Shown: positions 7,192 to 15,114 of the stretch, in pieces
Numbering within the stretch: the stretch's first letter is position 1
How the letters are laid out: the number at the start of each line of letters is the position of its first letter
Assembly (NCBI GenBank): GCA_002320285.1
Contig: DCKE01000018.1
Location: forward strand, 2,974-22,679
Length of the DNA stretch: 19,706 nucleotides
Source of the DNA: Flavobacteriaceae bacterium UBA1682
Lineage (GTDB): Bacteria > Bacteroidota > Bacteroidia > Flavobacteriales > Flavobacteriaceae
Direction of reading: 5' to 3'
Made by a program: the position numbers and the translations under genes
Notes under the pieces: generated by a model
The model's database searches: none
Told to the model about the DNA's origin: nothing
What the model saw: only the letters and a program-made list of their open reading frames with translations

Positions 7192-9515
7192 TGAAAGCAA
7201 CATTGTGGAATATACTTAGCAATAAAATGGAAGGTGTTTCGGTACGTAATGGAATTTTAGTACCTAAAATACAACGGGATTATGCTCAAGGTAGAAATAC
7301 GGTTCGCGCTAGGGAAATACGGGACGAATTTTTAAAAAATATATGTCAAGCAGTTGTAGCTGTTAAAAGTAACAGTGGGGTAGCGTTAGATTTGGATTTC
7401 GTGTACGGAACGAATGACATGGGGTCTTTTGTTCCCTTAGATGGGCAGCAACGGTTAACCACCTTATTTTTAATTCATTGGTATCTCGCTTTTAAAGAAA
7501 AAAAATTGTTAGCGTTTGTTCCCGTACTATCTAAGTTTCATTACGAAACCAGGCCTTCTTCCAATCTCTTTCTTAGGTGTCTTTGTAAAGAGATGGGCGA
7601 TGAGGAAAATAATCAAATTTTTAATTTAAACGAATCTTTTGAAGATGTAATTAAAAATGAAAACTGGTATTATGCAAGTTGGAATTATGACAATACCATA
7701 CAGTCCATAATAACGATGCTAGAAAGCATACATCAAGTTTTTAATCATTCGGGAATTGCTATAGAAGATTTGATTAATGATGAAAAAGAGGCAATTACAT
7801 TTAATTTTTTACAATTAGATGCTTTTGGATTATCTGATAGTCTTTACATTAAAATGAATGCCAGAGGCAAGCAACTTACAAGTTTTGAAAACCTAAAAGC
7901 GCAATTGGCTAAGTTGATCAAAGAAAGCGACTTTAATAAGAATTATCAATATGAGTTAGTTACGGCAAATGCTACTAAAAAAGTAGATGTAGAGCTGTAC
8001 TTTGTAACTAAAGTCGATACTACTTGGTCTGATTATTTTTGGGATTTAAAAGATGCGAACAACAACTTTGACCATAAACTACTCAATTTATTGACTTTTA
8101 TTTCACTAAATGAGTTGGTTGTGTTGAATCGGGAGCAATACGATAAAGCAATTTTAGCATTAGCGGAATTAGATAGCATTAGCTATTATTCGCTCAATCA
8201 CAATCATTTGTTAAACGAAGAAAGCTTAATAAAATATATAGATACCTTAGATATATTGTGTTCTAAAAATGATGTTTTGGTTCGTTTCTTTAAGGAGACT
8301 CTTTTTTTACAAGATATCGTTAAGCCAGTATTTACAGATAAGGTAAAAGCAGATTATGAACGTAGAGTTATTTTTTATGGCATATTTAAATTTATTTTAA
8401 AAAATAAAGATCACTTAGATTTTATAGAATTGCAAAAATGGTCTAGGCTTTTGCACAACCTCACTAAAAACACATCGTATGATGGCTCTGATAATTTTGT
8501 TGCGAGTTTAAAAGGTATCAATAGCTTTTTAGAGTTATACACAAACAATTTATATACGGACTTTACATTACATAGTATCAAGGGATTTGACTCAATTCAA
8601 ACAGAAGAGGAATTGATCAAACATCATCTGAAATCAAAATCTGTGGATTGGTTGACATTGATTGATGCGATTGAAAATCACGGGTTTTTACAAGGGCAAA
8701 TTAGCAGCCTGTTAGTTTTTAGTGGGATATTTGCTGCATATAAGAATGGTAGCTTGTTAAATTTATCTGATGTTGAATTAAAAAACCTTCATGGGGCACT
8801 TGAACAAGCAACAAAAATATTTAATCAAATTTTTGACGATAATGGGCTGATAGCTTTCACTAATGAAGAATTTAGAAGAGCGCTGTTGTGCTATGGAGAT
8901 TTTTCAATTTACTCTACAAACTGGTTCTTTTATAACAATACCAATAGCAGAGATTTGTCCTGGCGCAGATTATTAAAGGAGGTAGCAAATATGGGAGCTA
9001 CCTATAAGGTAGGTGCTACTGCATTAATACAATTATTTAGTGATTTAAATACTGGAACTTCTGTGAATAGCCAGTTAATTCAAATAATTGAAAATTATTT
9101 GAAAATAGATAGCTTAGAAGATTGGAAGTTCTTCTTTATAAAATATCCTTTACCCTTTCAATATTCAAAACAGCATTATGTTAAGTTTTTTGGTCATGCG
9201 GAAGAGAAGTTTATTTATTGTTTAAATAAAACCAAATACAATGCCTTGGTTGATTATGATTTTATGTCTATAGTTTTGTTATCTGAATTAAAAAACAAAA
9301 ATATAGATACGGATAAAATTGAATTTGGATACTTAAAGAACTATGAGCAATTTGGAATAACTCATATAAATGGGAAATCGGTGCGAATTGTTTACAATAG
9401 TCTTAACAATAGACTTAACTTTACTATTAAAGTCCATGGAATTGATGAATTTCAAGAAGAGAGTTTATCAAATGTGGTTTCTTTTATTATTGACAACTAT
9501 TTTTCAATCAACTAA
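7191..9515 (+). CDS. Large DUF262-family protein without a recognisable HNH domain
   Basis: The 774-aa protein has DUF262 hallmarks: IQRDYAQGR (28-36), VPLDGQQRLTTLF (81-93) and MNARGKQLTSFE (222-233). It shares with the upstream protein the 'YETRP-S--FL--L' segment after the DGQQR motif, so the two are diverged paralogues. I see no DUF1524 motif: no EH-x-x-x-Q and no NLTLL-N block. The last 500 residues are helical-looking and of unknown function. The ATG shares one base with the preceding stop, and hsdR starts immediately after its stop, so it should be made in step with both. It may form a hetero-complex with the DUF262-DUF1524 protein, sensing or hydrolysing a nucleotide while the partner cuts, or it may modulate HsdR. 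The coding DNA looks more A+T-rich than hsdM and hsdR, suggesting separate ancestry. Confidence 0.85.
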   Translation: MKATLWNILSNKMEGVSVRNGILVPKIQRDYAQGRNTVRAREIRDEFLKNICQAVVAVKSNSGVALDLDFVYGTNDMGSFVPLDGQQRLTTLFLIHWYLAFKEKKLLAFVPVLSKFHYETRPSSNLFLRCLCKEMGDEENNQIFNLNESFEDVIKNENWYYASWNYDNTIQSIITMLESIHQVFNHSGIAIEDLINDEKEAITFNFLQLDAFGLSDSLYIKMNARGKQLTSFENLKAQLAKLIKESDFNKNYQYELVTANATKKVDVELYFVTKVDTTWSDYFWDLKDANNNFDHKLLNLLTFISLNELVVLNREQYDKAILALAELDSISYYSLNHNHLLNEESLIKYIDTLDILCSKNDVLVRFFKETLFLQDIVKPVFTDKVKADYERRVIFYGIFKFILKNKDHLDFIELQKWSRLLHNLTKNTSYDGSDNFVASLKGINSFLELYTNNLYTDFTLHSIKGFDSIQTEEELIKHHLKSKSVDWLTLIDAIENHGFLQGQISSLLVFSGIFAAYKNGSLLNLSDVELKNLHGALEQATKIFNQIFDDNGLIAFTNEEFRRALLCYGDFSIYSTNWFFYNNTNSRDLSWRRLLKEVANMGATYKVGATALIQLFSDLNTGTSVNSQLIQIIENYLKIDSLEDWKFFFIKYPLPFQYSKQHYVKFFGHAEEKFIYCLNKTKYNALVDYDFMSIVLLSELKNKNIDTDKIEFGYLKNYEQFGITHINGKSVRIVYNSLNNRLNFTIKVHGIDEFQEESLSNVVSFIIDNYFSIN

Positions 9516-12500
9516 ATGACGACAACCAACTATAACGAACAAGCACTAGAATCCCTCATCGAAACCGTCTTAACCGGTACAAGCTTAGAGCAATTAGAAG
9601 AGAATGGGCACACCTCAGATATTTTAGGCGAGGGGGCAATACTTTATCGGTCGGGTCAAGGTTTTTATAGGGGAAAACCGTCTGATTTTGATAAAAATTA
9701 TGCTTTGGATTCCTTGCGATTTTGGGATTTCTTAGAGAAAACCCAAGCGAAGGAACTCGATAAACTCAAAGTGGCTTCCGATTGGAAACTCAAGATTTTG
9801 GAGCGCTTTGATCGTTTGGTTAAAAAGCATGGGGTATTGTATCTGCTTAAAAAAGGGCTGTCTATAGACAATGCCCATTTTACGCTGTTTTATGAAGCAC
9901 CAAGTGCGAGTTCTGCCCAATCAGTCAAAGATAATTTTGAAGCGAATCAGTTTTCAGAAACCCGACAACTGCGTTTTTCTACGACCAATCCGGGCGAAGA
10001 AATAGATATGGTGCTCTTTGTCAACGGTATTCCTATTTCCACTATAGAACTCAAGAATACCTGGACCGGACAGACAGCTGCTGTTCAGGGAATCAGTCAA
10101 TATAAATCTAGAGACTTTAATCAAACGCTGTTGGAATTTGGTCGTTGTTTGGTACATTTTGCAGTAGATACCGATGAGGTTTATATGTGTACCAAATTGC
10201 AGGGGAAAGATTCTTTCTTCTTACCGTTTAACAAAGGAGATAATTTCGGAAAAGGCAATCCCGTTAACCCAAATGGACATCGCTCGGCTTATTTATGGGA
10301 AGATGTCTTTACAAAGGGAAGTTTAGCCAACATCATTCAGCACTTTATGTTGTTGGAAGGTACCGATAAAGAACCGCTTCGCAAAAAGTTTTATATTTTT
10401 CCAAGGTATCAGCAATTGGATGTTGTCAATCGTTTGATTGCCGATGTTAGAGAAAAAGGAGCAGGGCAAACCTATTTAATTCAGCATTCAGCAGGATCGG
10501 GAAAATCGAATTCCATTACTTGGGCTGCTTTTCAGTTAATAGAGGTAGCGCATCAAGACGGTACTCCCTTATTTGATTCGGTGATTGTGGTAACCGACAG
10601 GCGAATCCTAGATAAACAGCTTCGCGATAATATAAAGAGTTTTTCAGAGATTAAAAACATCATTGGTGCGGCTTATTCCTCTACCGACTTGCGTCTTTCA
10701 CTCGAAAGTGGTAAGCGAATCATCATTACAACCATACAAAAATTTCCTCACGTAGTAAAGGAAATTGACGATATGGGGGCCAAGCGTTTTGCTGTAATTA
10801 TTGACGAAGCGCACAGCAGCCAAGGTGGTACAGCGGCAGATAAGATGAATCAGGTATTGGGTAAAATTGACGAAAATGAAGAAGGAGAAATCGATGCTCA
10901 AGACCTTATGGTGCGTTCGATGCAAACCCGTAAAATGAATGGGAATGCCTCTTATTTTGCCTTTACAGCAACGCCAAAAAATGCTACGTTAGAGCGTTTT
11001 GGAACAAAGCAAGAAGACGGCTCTTATGTTCCATTTCATTTGTATTCAATGAAGCAAGCTATAGAAGAGGGATTTATTTTGGACGTACTTGCAAACTATA
11101 CTACCTTTAAAAGTTATTATCAATTACAGAAATCTGTCGCGGATAATCCCGACTTTAATACCAAAAAGGCACAGCAAAAGTTAAAGGCTTTTGTGGAGCG
11201 AGATGAACGCACCATTAAAGCAAAAGCAGATATTATGCTAACGCATTTTATGGAGCAGGTTTTTGATAAAAAAGCCTTAAAAGGCAAGGCCAAAGCCATG
11301 GTAATTACCCAAAGTATAGAATCGGCTATTCGCTATTATCAAGCCTTAAAAGAATTGCTTTTAGATCGTGGAAATCCTTTTAAAATCATTGTTGCTTTTT
11401 CTGGAACAAAAGAAATCAACGGCATCGAATACACCGAATCTACATTAAATGGTTTTCCGGAAACGGATACCAAAGACCAATTCGATAGCGATCCGTATAA
11501 AATCTTAGTCGTGGCCAACAAATACCTAACGGGTTTTGATCAGCCTAAATTGACGACCATGTATGTTGATAAAAAATTACAAGGTGTTTTATGTGTGCAA
11601 GCATTATCGCGATTAAATCGTTCCGCCAATAAATATGGTAAAAAAACTGAAAATCTCTTTGTATTGGATTTCTTTAATGAAAGTAGCGACATTAAAGCAT
11701 CATTTGATCCCTTTTATACAGCTACATCATTGAGTGGAGCTACCGATGTCAATGTCTTGCACGATTTAAAAGAGGTGTTAGACGATTCGGGAATGTATGA
11801 ATGGTACGAAGTAGAACACTTTAATACCAAGTTTTTCTTAGGGGTTAATGCTAGCGATTTAAGCCCTTTAATTGATGTGGCTGCCAATCGTTTCAATAAT
11901 GACTTGGATTTGAACGACGATCAAAAAGCCGACTTAAAAATAAAGTCCAAACATTTTATAAAAGTTTACGGTCAAGTTGCAGCGATTATTTCTTTTGAAA
12001 ATATGGACTGGGAAAAGTTATTTTGGTTTTTAAAATTCTTGGTGCCTAAAATGATGGTCAAACAGAAAGAAGATGAATTATTGGATGAGTTACTTGAATC
12101 GGTAGATTTATCCACCTATGGTATTGAACGCATCCGACTCAATGAAAGTATTGAATTGGATAAAGATTTGGGTGAATTAGATCCGGCCAATGCCAATCCT
12201 CGTGGTGCGCATGCGGATGATGAAAAATCAGCTTTAGAGCAAATTATTAAAGACTTTAATGAGCGTTGGTTTTCCAATTGGAATGCAACGCCAGAAGAAA
12301 AAAGACAGGTGTATTTTACCTTTACAGAGAAAATTGCCCAACATCCTGATTTTGAAGCAAAATATATGAATAATAAGGACGCTCATACAAGACAGTTAGC
12401 ATACAACAAGATTTTTGAAGAAGTTTCCTTATCCATGCGTAAAGTTCAGATGGAATTCACAAAACAACTGATGGATGAACAATTTAAGCAAGATTTTAAA

Positions 12501-12530
12501 ATAAGTACACAAAGGTCTTTTGGAAGGTAA
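9516..12530 (+). CDS. hsdR: Type I restriction endonuclease subunit HsdR
   Basis: This is the motor and nuclease subunit. Bound to HsdM-HsdS at an unmethylated site, it pumps DNA by ATP hydrolysis and cuts far from the site. At 1004 aa it is of normal length. The N-terminal PD-(D/E)xK nuclease shows D164 and the pair E178-x-K180 in 'IDMVLFVNGIPISTIELK'. The superfamily 2 helicase domains follow: FPRYQQ (295-300), Walker A SAGSGKS (325-331), TDRR (360-363), DEAH (430-433), FTATP (483-487), then the LTGFDQP and QALSRLNR motifs in the second lobe. The C-terminal 200 residues are the HsdM-HsdS contact region. All key residues are present, so the enzyme should be active. It begins directly after the stop of the second DUF262 gene with no gap. 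Confidence 0.96.
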   Translation: MTTTNYNEQALESLIETVLTGTSLEQLEENGHTSDILGEGAILYRSGQGFYRGKPSDFDKNYALDSLRFWDFLEKTQAKELDKLKVASDWKLKILERFDRLVKKHGVLYLLKKGLSIDNAHFTLFYEAPSASSAQSVKDNFEANQFSETRQLRFSTTNPGEEIDMVLFVNGIPISTIELKNTWTGQTAAVQGISQYKSRDFNQTLLEFGRCLVHFAVDTDEVYMCTKLQGKDSFFLPFNKGDNFGKGNPVNPNGHRSAYLWEDVFTKGSLANIIQHFMLLEGTDKEPLRKKFYIFPRYQQLDVVNRLIADVREKGAGQTYLIQHSAGSGKSNSITWAAFQLIEVAHQDGTPLFDSVIVVTDRRILDKQLRDNIKSFSEIKNIIGAAYSSTDLRLSLESGKRIIITTIQKFPHVVKEIDDMGAKRFAVIIDEAHSSQGGTAADKMNQVLGKIDENEEGEIDAQDLMVRSMQTRKMNGNASYFAFTATPKNATLERFGTKQEDGSYVPFHLYSMKQAIEEGFILDVLANYTTFKSYYQLQKSVADNPDFNTKKAQQKLKAFVERDERTIKAKADIMLTHFMEQVFDKKALKGKAKAMVITQSIESAIRYYQALKELLLDRGNPFKIIVAFSGTKEINGIEYTESTLNGFPETDTKDQFDSDPYKILVVANKYLTGFDQPKLTTMYVDKKLQGVLCVQALSRLNRSANKYGKKTENLFVLDFFNESSDIKASFDPFYTATSLSGATDVNVLHDLKEVLDDSGMYEWYEVEHFNTKFFLGVNASDLSPLIDVAANRFNNDLDLNDDQKADLKIKSKHFIKVYGQVAAIISFENMDWEKLFWFLKFLVPKMMVKQKEDELLDELLESVDLSTYGIERIRLNESIELDKDLGELDPANANPRGAHADDEKSALEQIIKDFNERWFSNWNATPEEKRQVYFTFTEKIAQHPDFEAKYMNNKDAHTRQLAYNKIFEEVSLSMRKVQMEFTKQLMDEQFKQDFKISTQRSFGR

Positions 12531-12580
12531 TGCTAATAGAAATACAAGAACACAACTACTATAAACTCATAGTAAAATGA
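12530..12580 (+). CDS. Bridging mini-ORF, 16 aa, between hsdR and the GIY-YIG gene
   Basis: The hsdR stop overlaps an ATG (TAATG, ATG at 12530-12532). It opens a 16-codon frame, MLIEIQEHNYYKLIVK, whose TGA (12578-12580) overlaps the ATG of the GIY-YIG gene (ATGA). It therefore spans exactly the gap between two genes with coupling junctions at both ends. It may keep ribosomes moving between the two genes, or it may be the stub of a deleted gene. It is too short to judge by composition. Confidence 0.35.
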   Translation: MLIEIQEHNYYKLIVK

Positions 12581-13443
12581 CAAAACACGGAAAAACGATC
12601 AAGATTTTTTTAATAGATGGTGAGGCAAATGGTCGCATGACTTGTGAATTATCTAACTGGACGGGTAAGGCATATAAAATTAATCGTGCAAAAATTAAAG
12701 ACTGTAAAGATCGAGAGGAGCTGCAGAAGACCGGTGTTTATTTGTTGTTAGGAAAAGATATTGAGGGCAATGATATGGTCTATATCGGAGAGGCTGAGCA
12801 AGTGTTTAAGAGGCTTAATCAACACTTGGCAACTAAAGATTTTTGGAATGAGGTTATTGTTTTTATAAGTAAAGACGAAAACTTAAATAAAGCACATATC
12901 AAGTACTTGGAGCATCGTTTGCATTATATTGTGGAGGATGCCAATAGATATATAATTGAAAATACTTTAATCCCGAGCAAACCCGCTATTGCAGAATCGG
13001 ACTATGCAGAAATGGAAGTTTTTATTGAAAACGCGAAATTATTGGTAAGCACACTTGGGCATAAATTGTTTGAACCGAAAAGGGAAATCGCTATTCAAAA
13101 CGATAAAAAGCTTTTTTATATACAAGGAACAAGAGGAGCTAATGCGATTGGGGAACCTCACACAGACGGCTTCTTGGTACTAAAAGGATCACAGGCCACT
13201 ATAAATACAGTACCTTCTTTGACGCCTTCTTTTTTGAGATTGCGGGATAAACTGATCCAACAAAGGATTTTAGAAGAACAGAAGGATTCTTTTGTATTTC
13301 TTGATGATTATGTTTTTAGCAGTCCGTCTTTAGCAGCAGCTACAGTAATGGGACGTAATGCCAACGGTTTAACCGAATGGAAAATGAAAGATGGAAGTAA
13401 TTTAAAAGAGTTTGAGACTAGCGATAGTAAAATTAATTTGTAA
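12577..13443 (+). CDS. GIY-YIG nuclease-family protein with C-terminal DUF4357
   Basis: The 288-aa protein is a member of a GIY-YIG family often found near restriction systems. A short N-terminal block (IFLIDGEANG and the NWTGKAYKINR segment) precedes the GIY-YIG domain: GVYLLL (53-58), VYIG (68-71), the candidate catalytic R79 and E112 in YLEHRL. The C-terminus (about 230-280, with SLAAATVMGRNANG) matches DUF4357, a small domain common in restriction loci. First-motif residues are GVY rather than GIY, a frequent and harmless change. It closes the hsd operon, 46 nt after hsdR, and is probably coupled through the 16-codon ORF. It may act as an accessory DNA nuclease, but its substrate is unknown. 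Confidence 0.88.
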   Translation: MTKHGKTIKIFLIDGEANGRMTCELSNWTGKAYKINRAKIKDCKDREELQKTGVYLLLGKDIEGNDMVYIGEAEQVFKRLNQHLATKDFWNEVIVFISKDENLNKAHIKYLEHRLHYIVEDANRYIIENTLIPSKPAIAESDYAEMEVFIENAKLLVSTLGHKLFEPKREIAIQNDKKLFYIQGTRGANAIGEPHTDGFLVLKGSQATINTVPSLTPSFLRLRDKLIQQRILEEQKDSFVFLDDYVFSSPSLAAATVMGRNANGLTEWKMKDGSNLKEFETSDSKINL

Positions 13444-13468
13444 TAATTAGAACTTAATCATTAATTAC

Positions 13469-13504
13469 AAGAAAAGGTACCTACACTGGTCTCTTTTCTT
13501 TTAT
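13469..13504 (+). terminator. Intrinsic terminator of the hsd operon
   Basis: AAGAAAAG (13469-13476) pairs with CTTTTCTT (13493-13500). A G-T pair, one mismatch and ACC/GGT (79-81 with 88-90 in the 13400s) extend the stem around a TACACT loop, followed by TTAT. It starts 25 nt after the GIY-YIG stop. The stem base is A+T-rich and the U-tract is short, so it may be weak or bidirectional. Confidence 0.55.
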
Positions 13505-13823
13505 ACAAAAAAATCCTTAGCAATGGGTAGATTGTTCCTTGAATTGCGATTTAAGAACGGTCGCTTATGACAAATAAACTGATTTCCAATCACCTTTTCT
13601 CGACTGTTTATAGAAATAAGAAACTGGGGATCCAAATCCTTCTAATGATTTCAAGGAAACTTTAGGTAACTACAACAATCTCTCTTTTGTACCAACCTTT
13701 ACCACTAGGGAACCGCTCACTAATCCCCGACTATCAATCGATTAGCTTAATTTTTTTGTAACAATTTTTTGAATATTAAAATTTTTGTAGGAACTTTATA
13801 GTTGTGAACCAGTAATAATAATT
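13505..13823. other. Intergenic region with degenerate filler, no gene seen
   Basis: About 320 nt between the hsd terminator and the OmpA-like lipoprotein gene. It holds isolated words related to the dispersed repeat (AAACTGATTTCCAATCAC near 13575) and a T-rich stretch at 13749-13787. No ORF of useful length and no RNA gene is seen. It probably marks the edge between the defence operon and conserved chromosomal genes. Confidence 0.5.
13797..13804 (+). promoter_or_regulatory. Possible -7 box upstream of the OmpA-like gene
   Basis: TATAGTTG resembles the Bacteroidota -7 consensus TAnnTTTG with one mismatch and lies 19 nt before the ATG at 13824. Several TTTG words (13768-13771, 13784-13787) lie upstream, but none at the ideal distance. 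It is the best candidate in this gap, not a clear promoter. Confidence 0.25.
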
Positions 13824-14825
13824 ATGAAAAGAGTGATGTATTTAGTGGCATTGTCAGTGGTGGTGCTCTCGTGTAACAAGACAAGTAAAACGGAACAGAC
13901 CGTTGTTGAAAGCGAACAACAGACTGAGGAAGTTGTAGATGCCGGTGCTACACTGCAAAAGGGGAGCGATTTTGATATAAATAGCCTAACCGTATCGGAG
14001 GCGGATTTGGGCGTATTTCCATTTTTAACATTGCCTAAGGGGTTGCGAACTGTAGATCCGTTGCAAAAGAAATACGACATTTGTTTTTTTCCTATAAATG
14101 GTGTGATGACGTCGTTCGAGGGGCGACTTTACAAAGCTAATATCACTGCAGAAGATGGGGAGGAGTTCTCTCAACGTTATTTTGAGAAGAGTTTGGAAGA
14201 ATACTTAGTATCGGTGGGGGCTATAAAAATTTTTGATGGCGAAATTACCAAAGAAGCATACGAACGCTATACCAAACAGGATCCGAATAAAGGAGATCAG
14301 GGTGATATGGGCTATGCGGATCAGCAGATTAGATGCTACGTTATTCGTTCTAAAGATCAGGGTAATATCTACGTACAATTCACGGCGAATAATGCTGGAG
14401 GTACCCTAAACATCTTACAGGAAGAGGCTTTTAAACAAACCATAACCAAAGTATCTGCAGACGACATACAACGCGACCTTAACGACAAGGGAAAATCGAT
14501 ACTGTACATCCAGTTTGACTTGGATAAATCCGATATCACGGCTGATGGAGATGAGGCGGTTCGTCAAATCACTACGGTATTAAAAAGGGATCCGGATTTA
14601 AAAATTGCAATTGAGGGGCATACGGACAATACGGGAAATGCCGCACACAACAAGGAACTATCTAAAAATCGCGCTCATGCTGTGATGCAATCCTTAATTG
14701 CACAGGGAATTGACAAAACGCGTTTATCGGCTAAGGGCTTTGGAGCGGATAAACCTTTGGTGGCTAATGATTCGGACGATAACAAAGCCAAAAACCGTCG
14801 GGTGGAATTGGTGAAAATCAAGTAA
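13824..14825 (+). CDS. OmpA-family peptidoglycan-binding lipoprotein
   Basis: A 333-aa outer-membrane lipoprotein. A short signal peptide (1-16) ends in a lipobox with Cys17 (VLSC). Residues 18-45 are a polar linker rich in Glu, Gln and Thr. A middle domain (about 55-205) is found in similar Bacteroidota OmpA proteins and has no known activity. The OmpA C-terminal domain (about 225-333) carries GHTDNTG (265-271) and NRRVEL (324-329). D268 and R283 have the spacing of the two residues that hold diaminopimelate in peptidoglycan. The likely role is to tether outer membrane to cell wall. It stands alone between long intergenic regions, so it is probably its own transcription unit. Confidence 0.9.
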   Translation: MKRVMYLVALSVVVLSCNKTSKTEQTVVESEQQTEEVVDAGATLQKGSDFDINSLTVSEADLGVFPFLTLPKGLRTVDPLQKKYDICFFPINGVMTSFEGRLYKANITAEDGEEFSQRYFEKSLEEYLVSVGAIKIFDGEITKEAYERYTKQDPNKGDQGDMGYADQQIRCYVIRSKDQGNIYVQFTANNAGGTLNILQEEAFKQTITKVSADDIQRDLNDKGKSILYIQFDLDKSDITADGDEAVRQITTVLKRDPDLKIAIEGHTDNTGNAAHNKELSKNRAHAVMQSLIAQGIDKTRLSAKGFGADKPLVANDSDDNKAKNRRVELVKIK

Positions 14826-14857
14826 AGTAAAACTTTGTTATGGTAGTCAGGGGGGAA

Positions 14858-15015
14858 GAATTTTTTATACCGTCTTGACTTTTTGCTTCGTTGGATATGC
14901 ACCTGTCTAGTGTTCAGGAAAAAATGAAGGAGTAATACGATTGTATAGATCAGGTGTCTTTACCACAATATTTACTACTAACGACTGCTAGCTGCTCACT
15001 GATTACTGCTCCCTG
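14858..15015. repeat. Dispersed intergenic repeat, second full copy (diverged)
   Basis: GAATTTTTTATA, GTCTTGACTTTTTGCTTCGT (starting 14872), AAAATGAAG and TACGATTGTAT occur in the same order as in the copy at 1344-1416, and a diverged ACTGATTACTG module follows to about 15010. The inner part differs: GGATATGCACCTGTCTAGTGT replaces the right hairpin arm, so the GTCAAGAC complement is lost. It occupies most of the gap between the OmpA-like gene and the LuxR-type regulator. Confidence 0.6.
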
Positions 15016-15086
15016 CCTACGACCCGAGGCTTTATCAGAACGGGCGTAGCAATCGGCAAATCCGCGAATTTGCAGCTAAAAAAATG

Positions 15087-15094
15087 TATCTTTG
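15087..15094 (+). promoter_or_regulatory. Bacteroidota -7 box (TATCTTTG) of the LuxR-type regulator
   Basis: TATCTTTG is a perfect TAnnTTTG match 20 nt before the ATG at 15115. A TTTG at 15069-15072 could serve as a -33 element, but its 14-nt spacing is shorter than usual. The box lies inside the frame that a TTG start at 15070 would translate, which argues for the ATG as the real start. Confidence 0.6.
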
Positions 15095-15114
15095 TAGCAA
15101 ACTCCTCCAAACAC

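Noticed and set aside
7191..9515. HNH/DUF1524 domain in the second DUF262 protein
   Set aside because: I looked for EH-x-x-x-Q followed by NLTLL and N; only isolated His residues (for example FFGHAEE) occur, which do not fit the pattern.
13796..14080. 94-aa ORF antisense to the OmpA-like gene
   Set aside because: It lies opposite a clear lipoprotein signal peptide and linker. Its Ser/Thr/Val-rich sequence is what the antisense of that linker would give.
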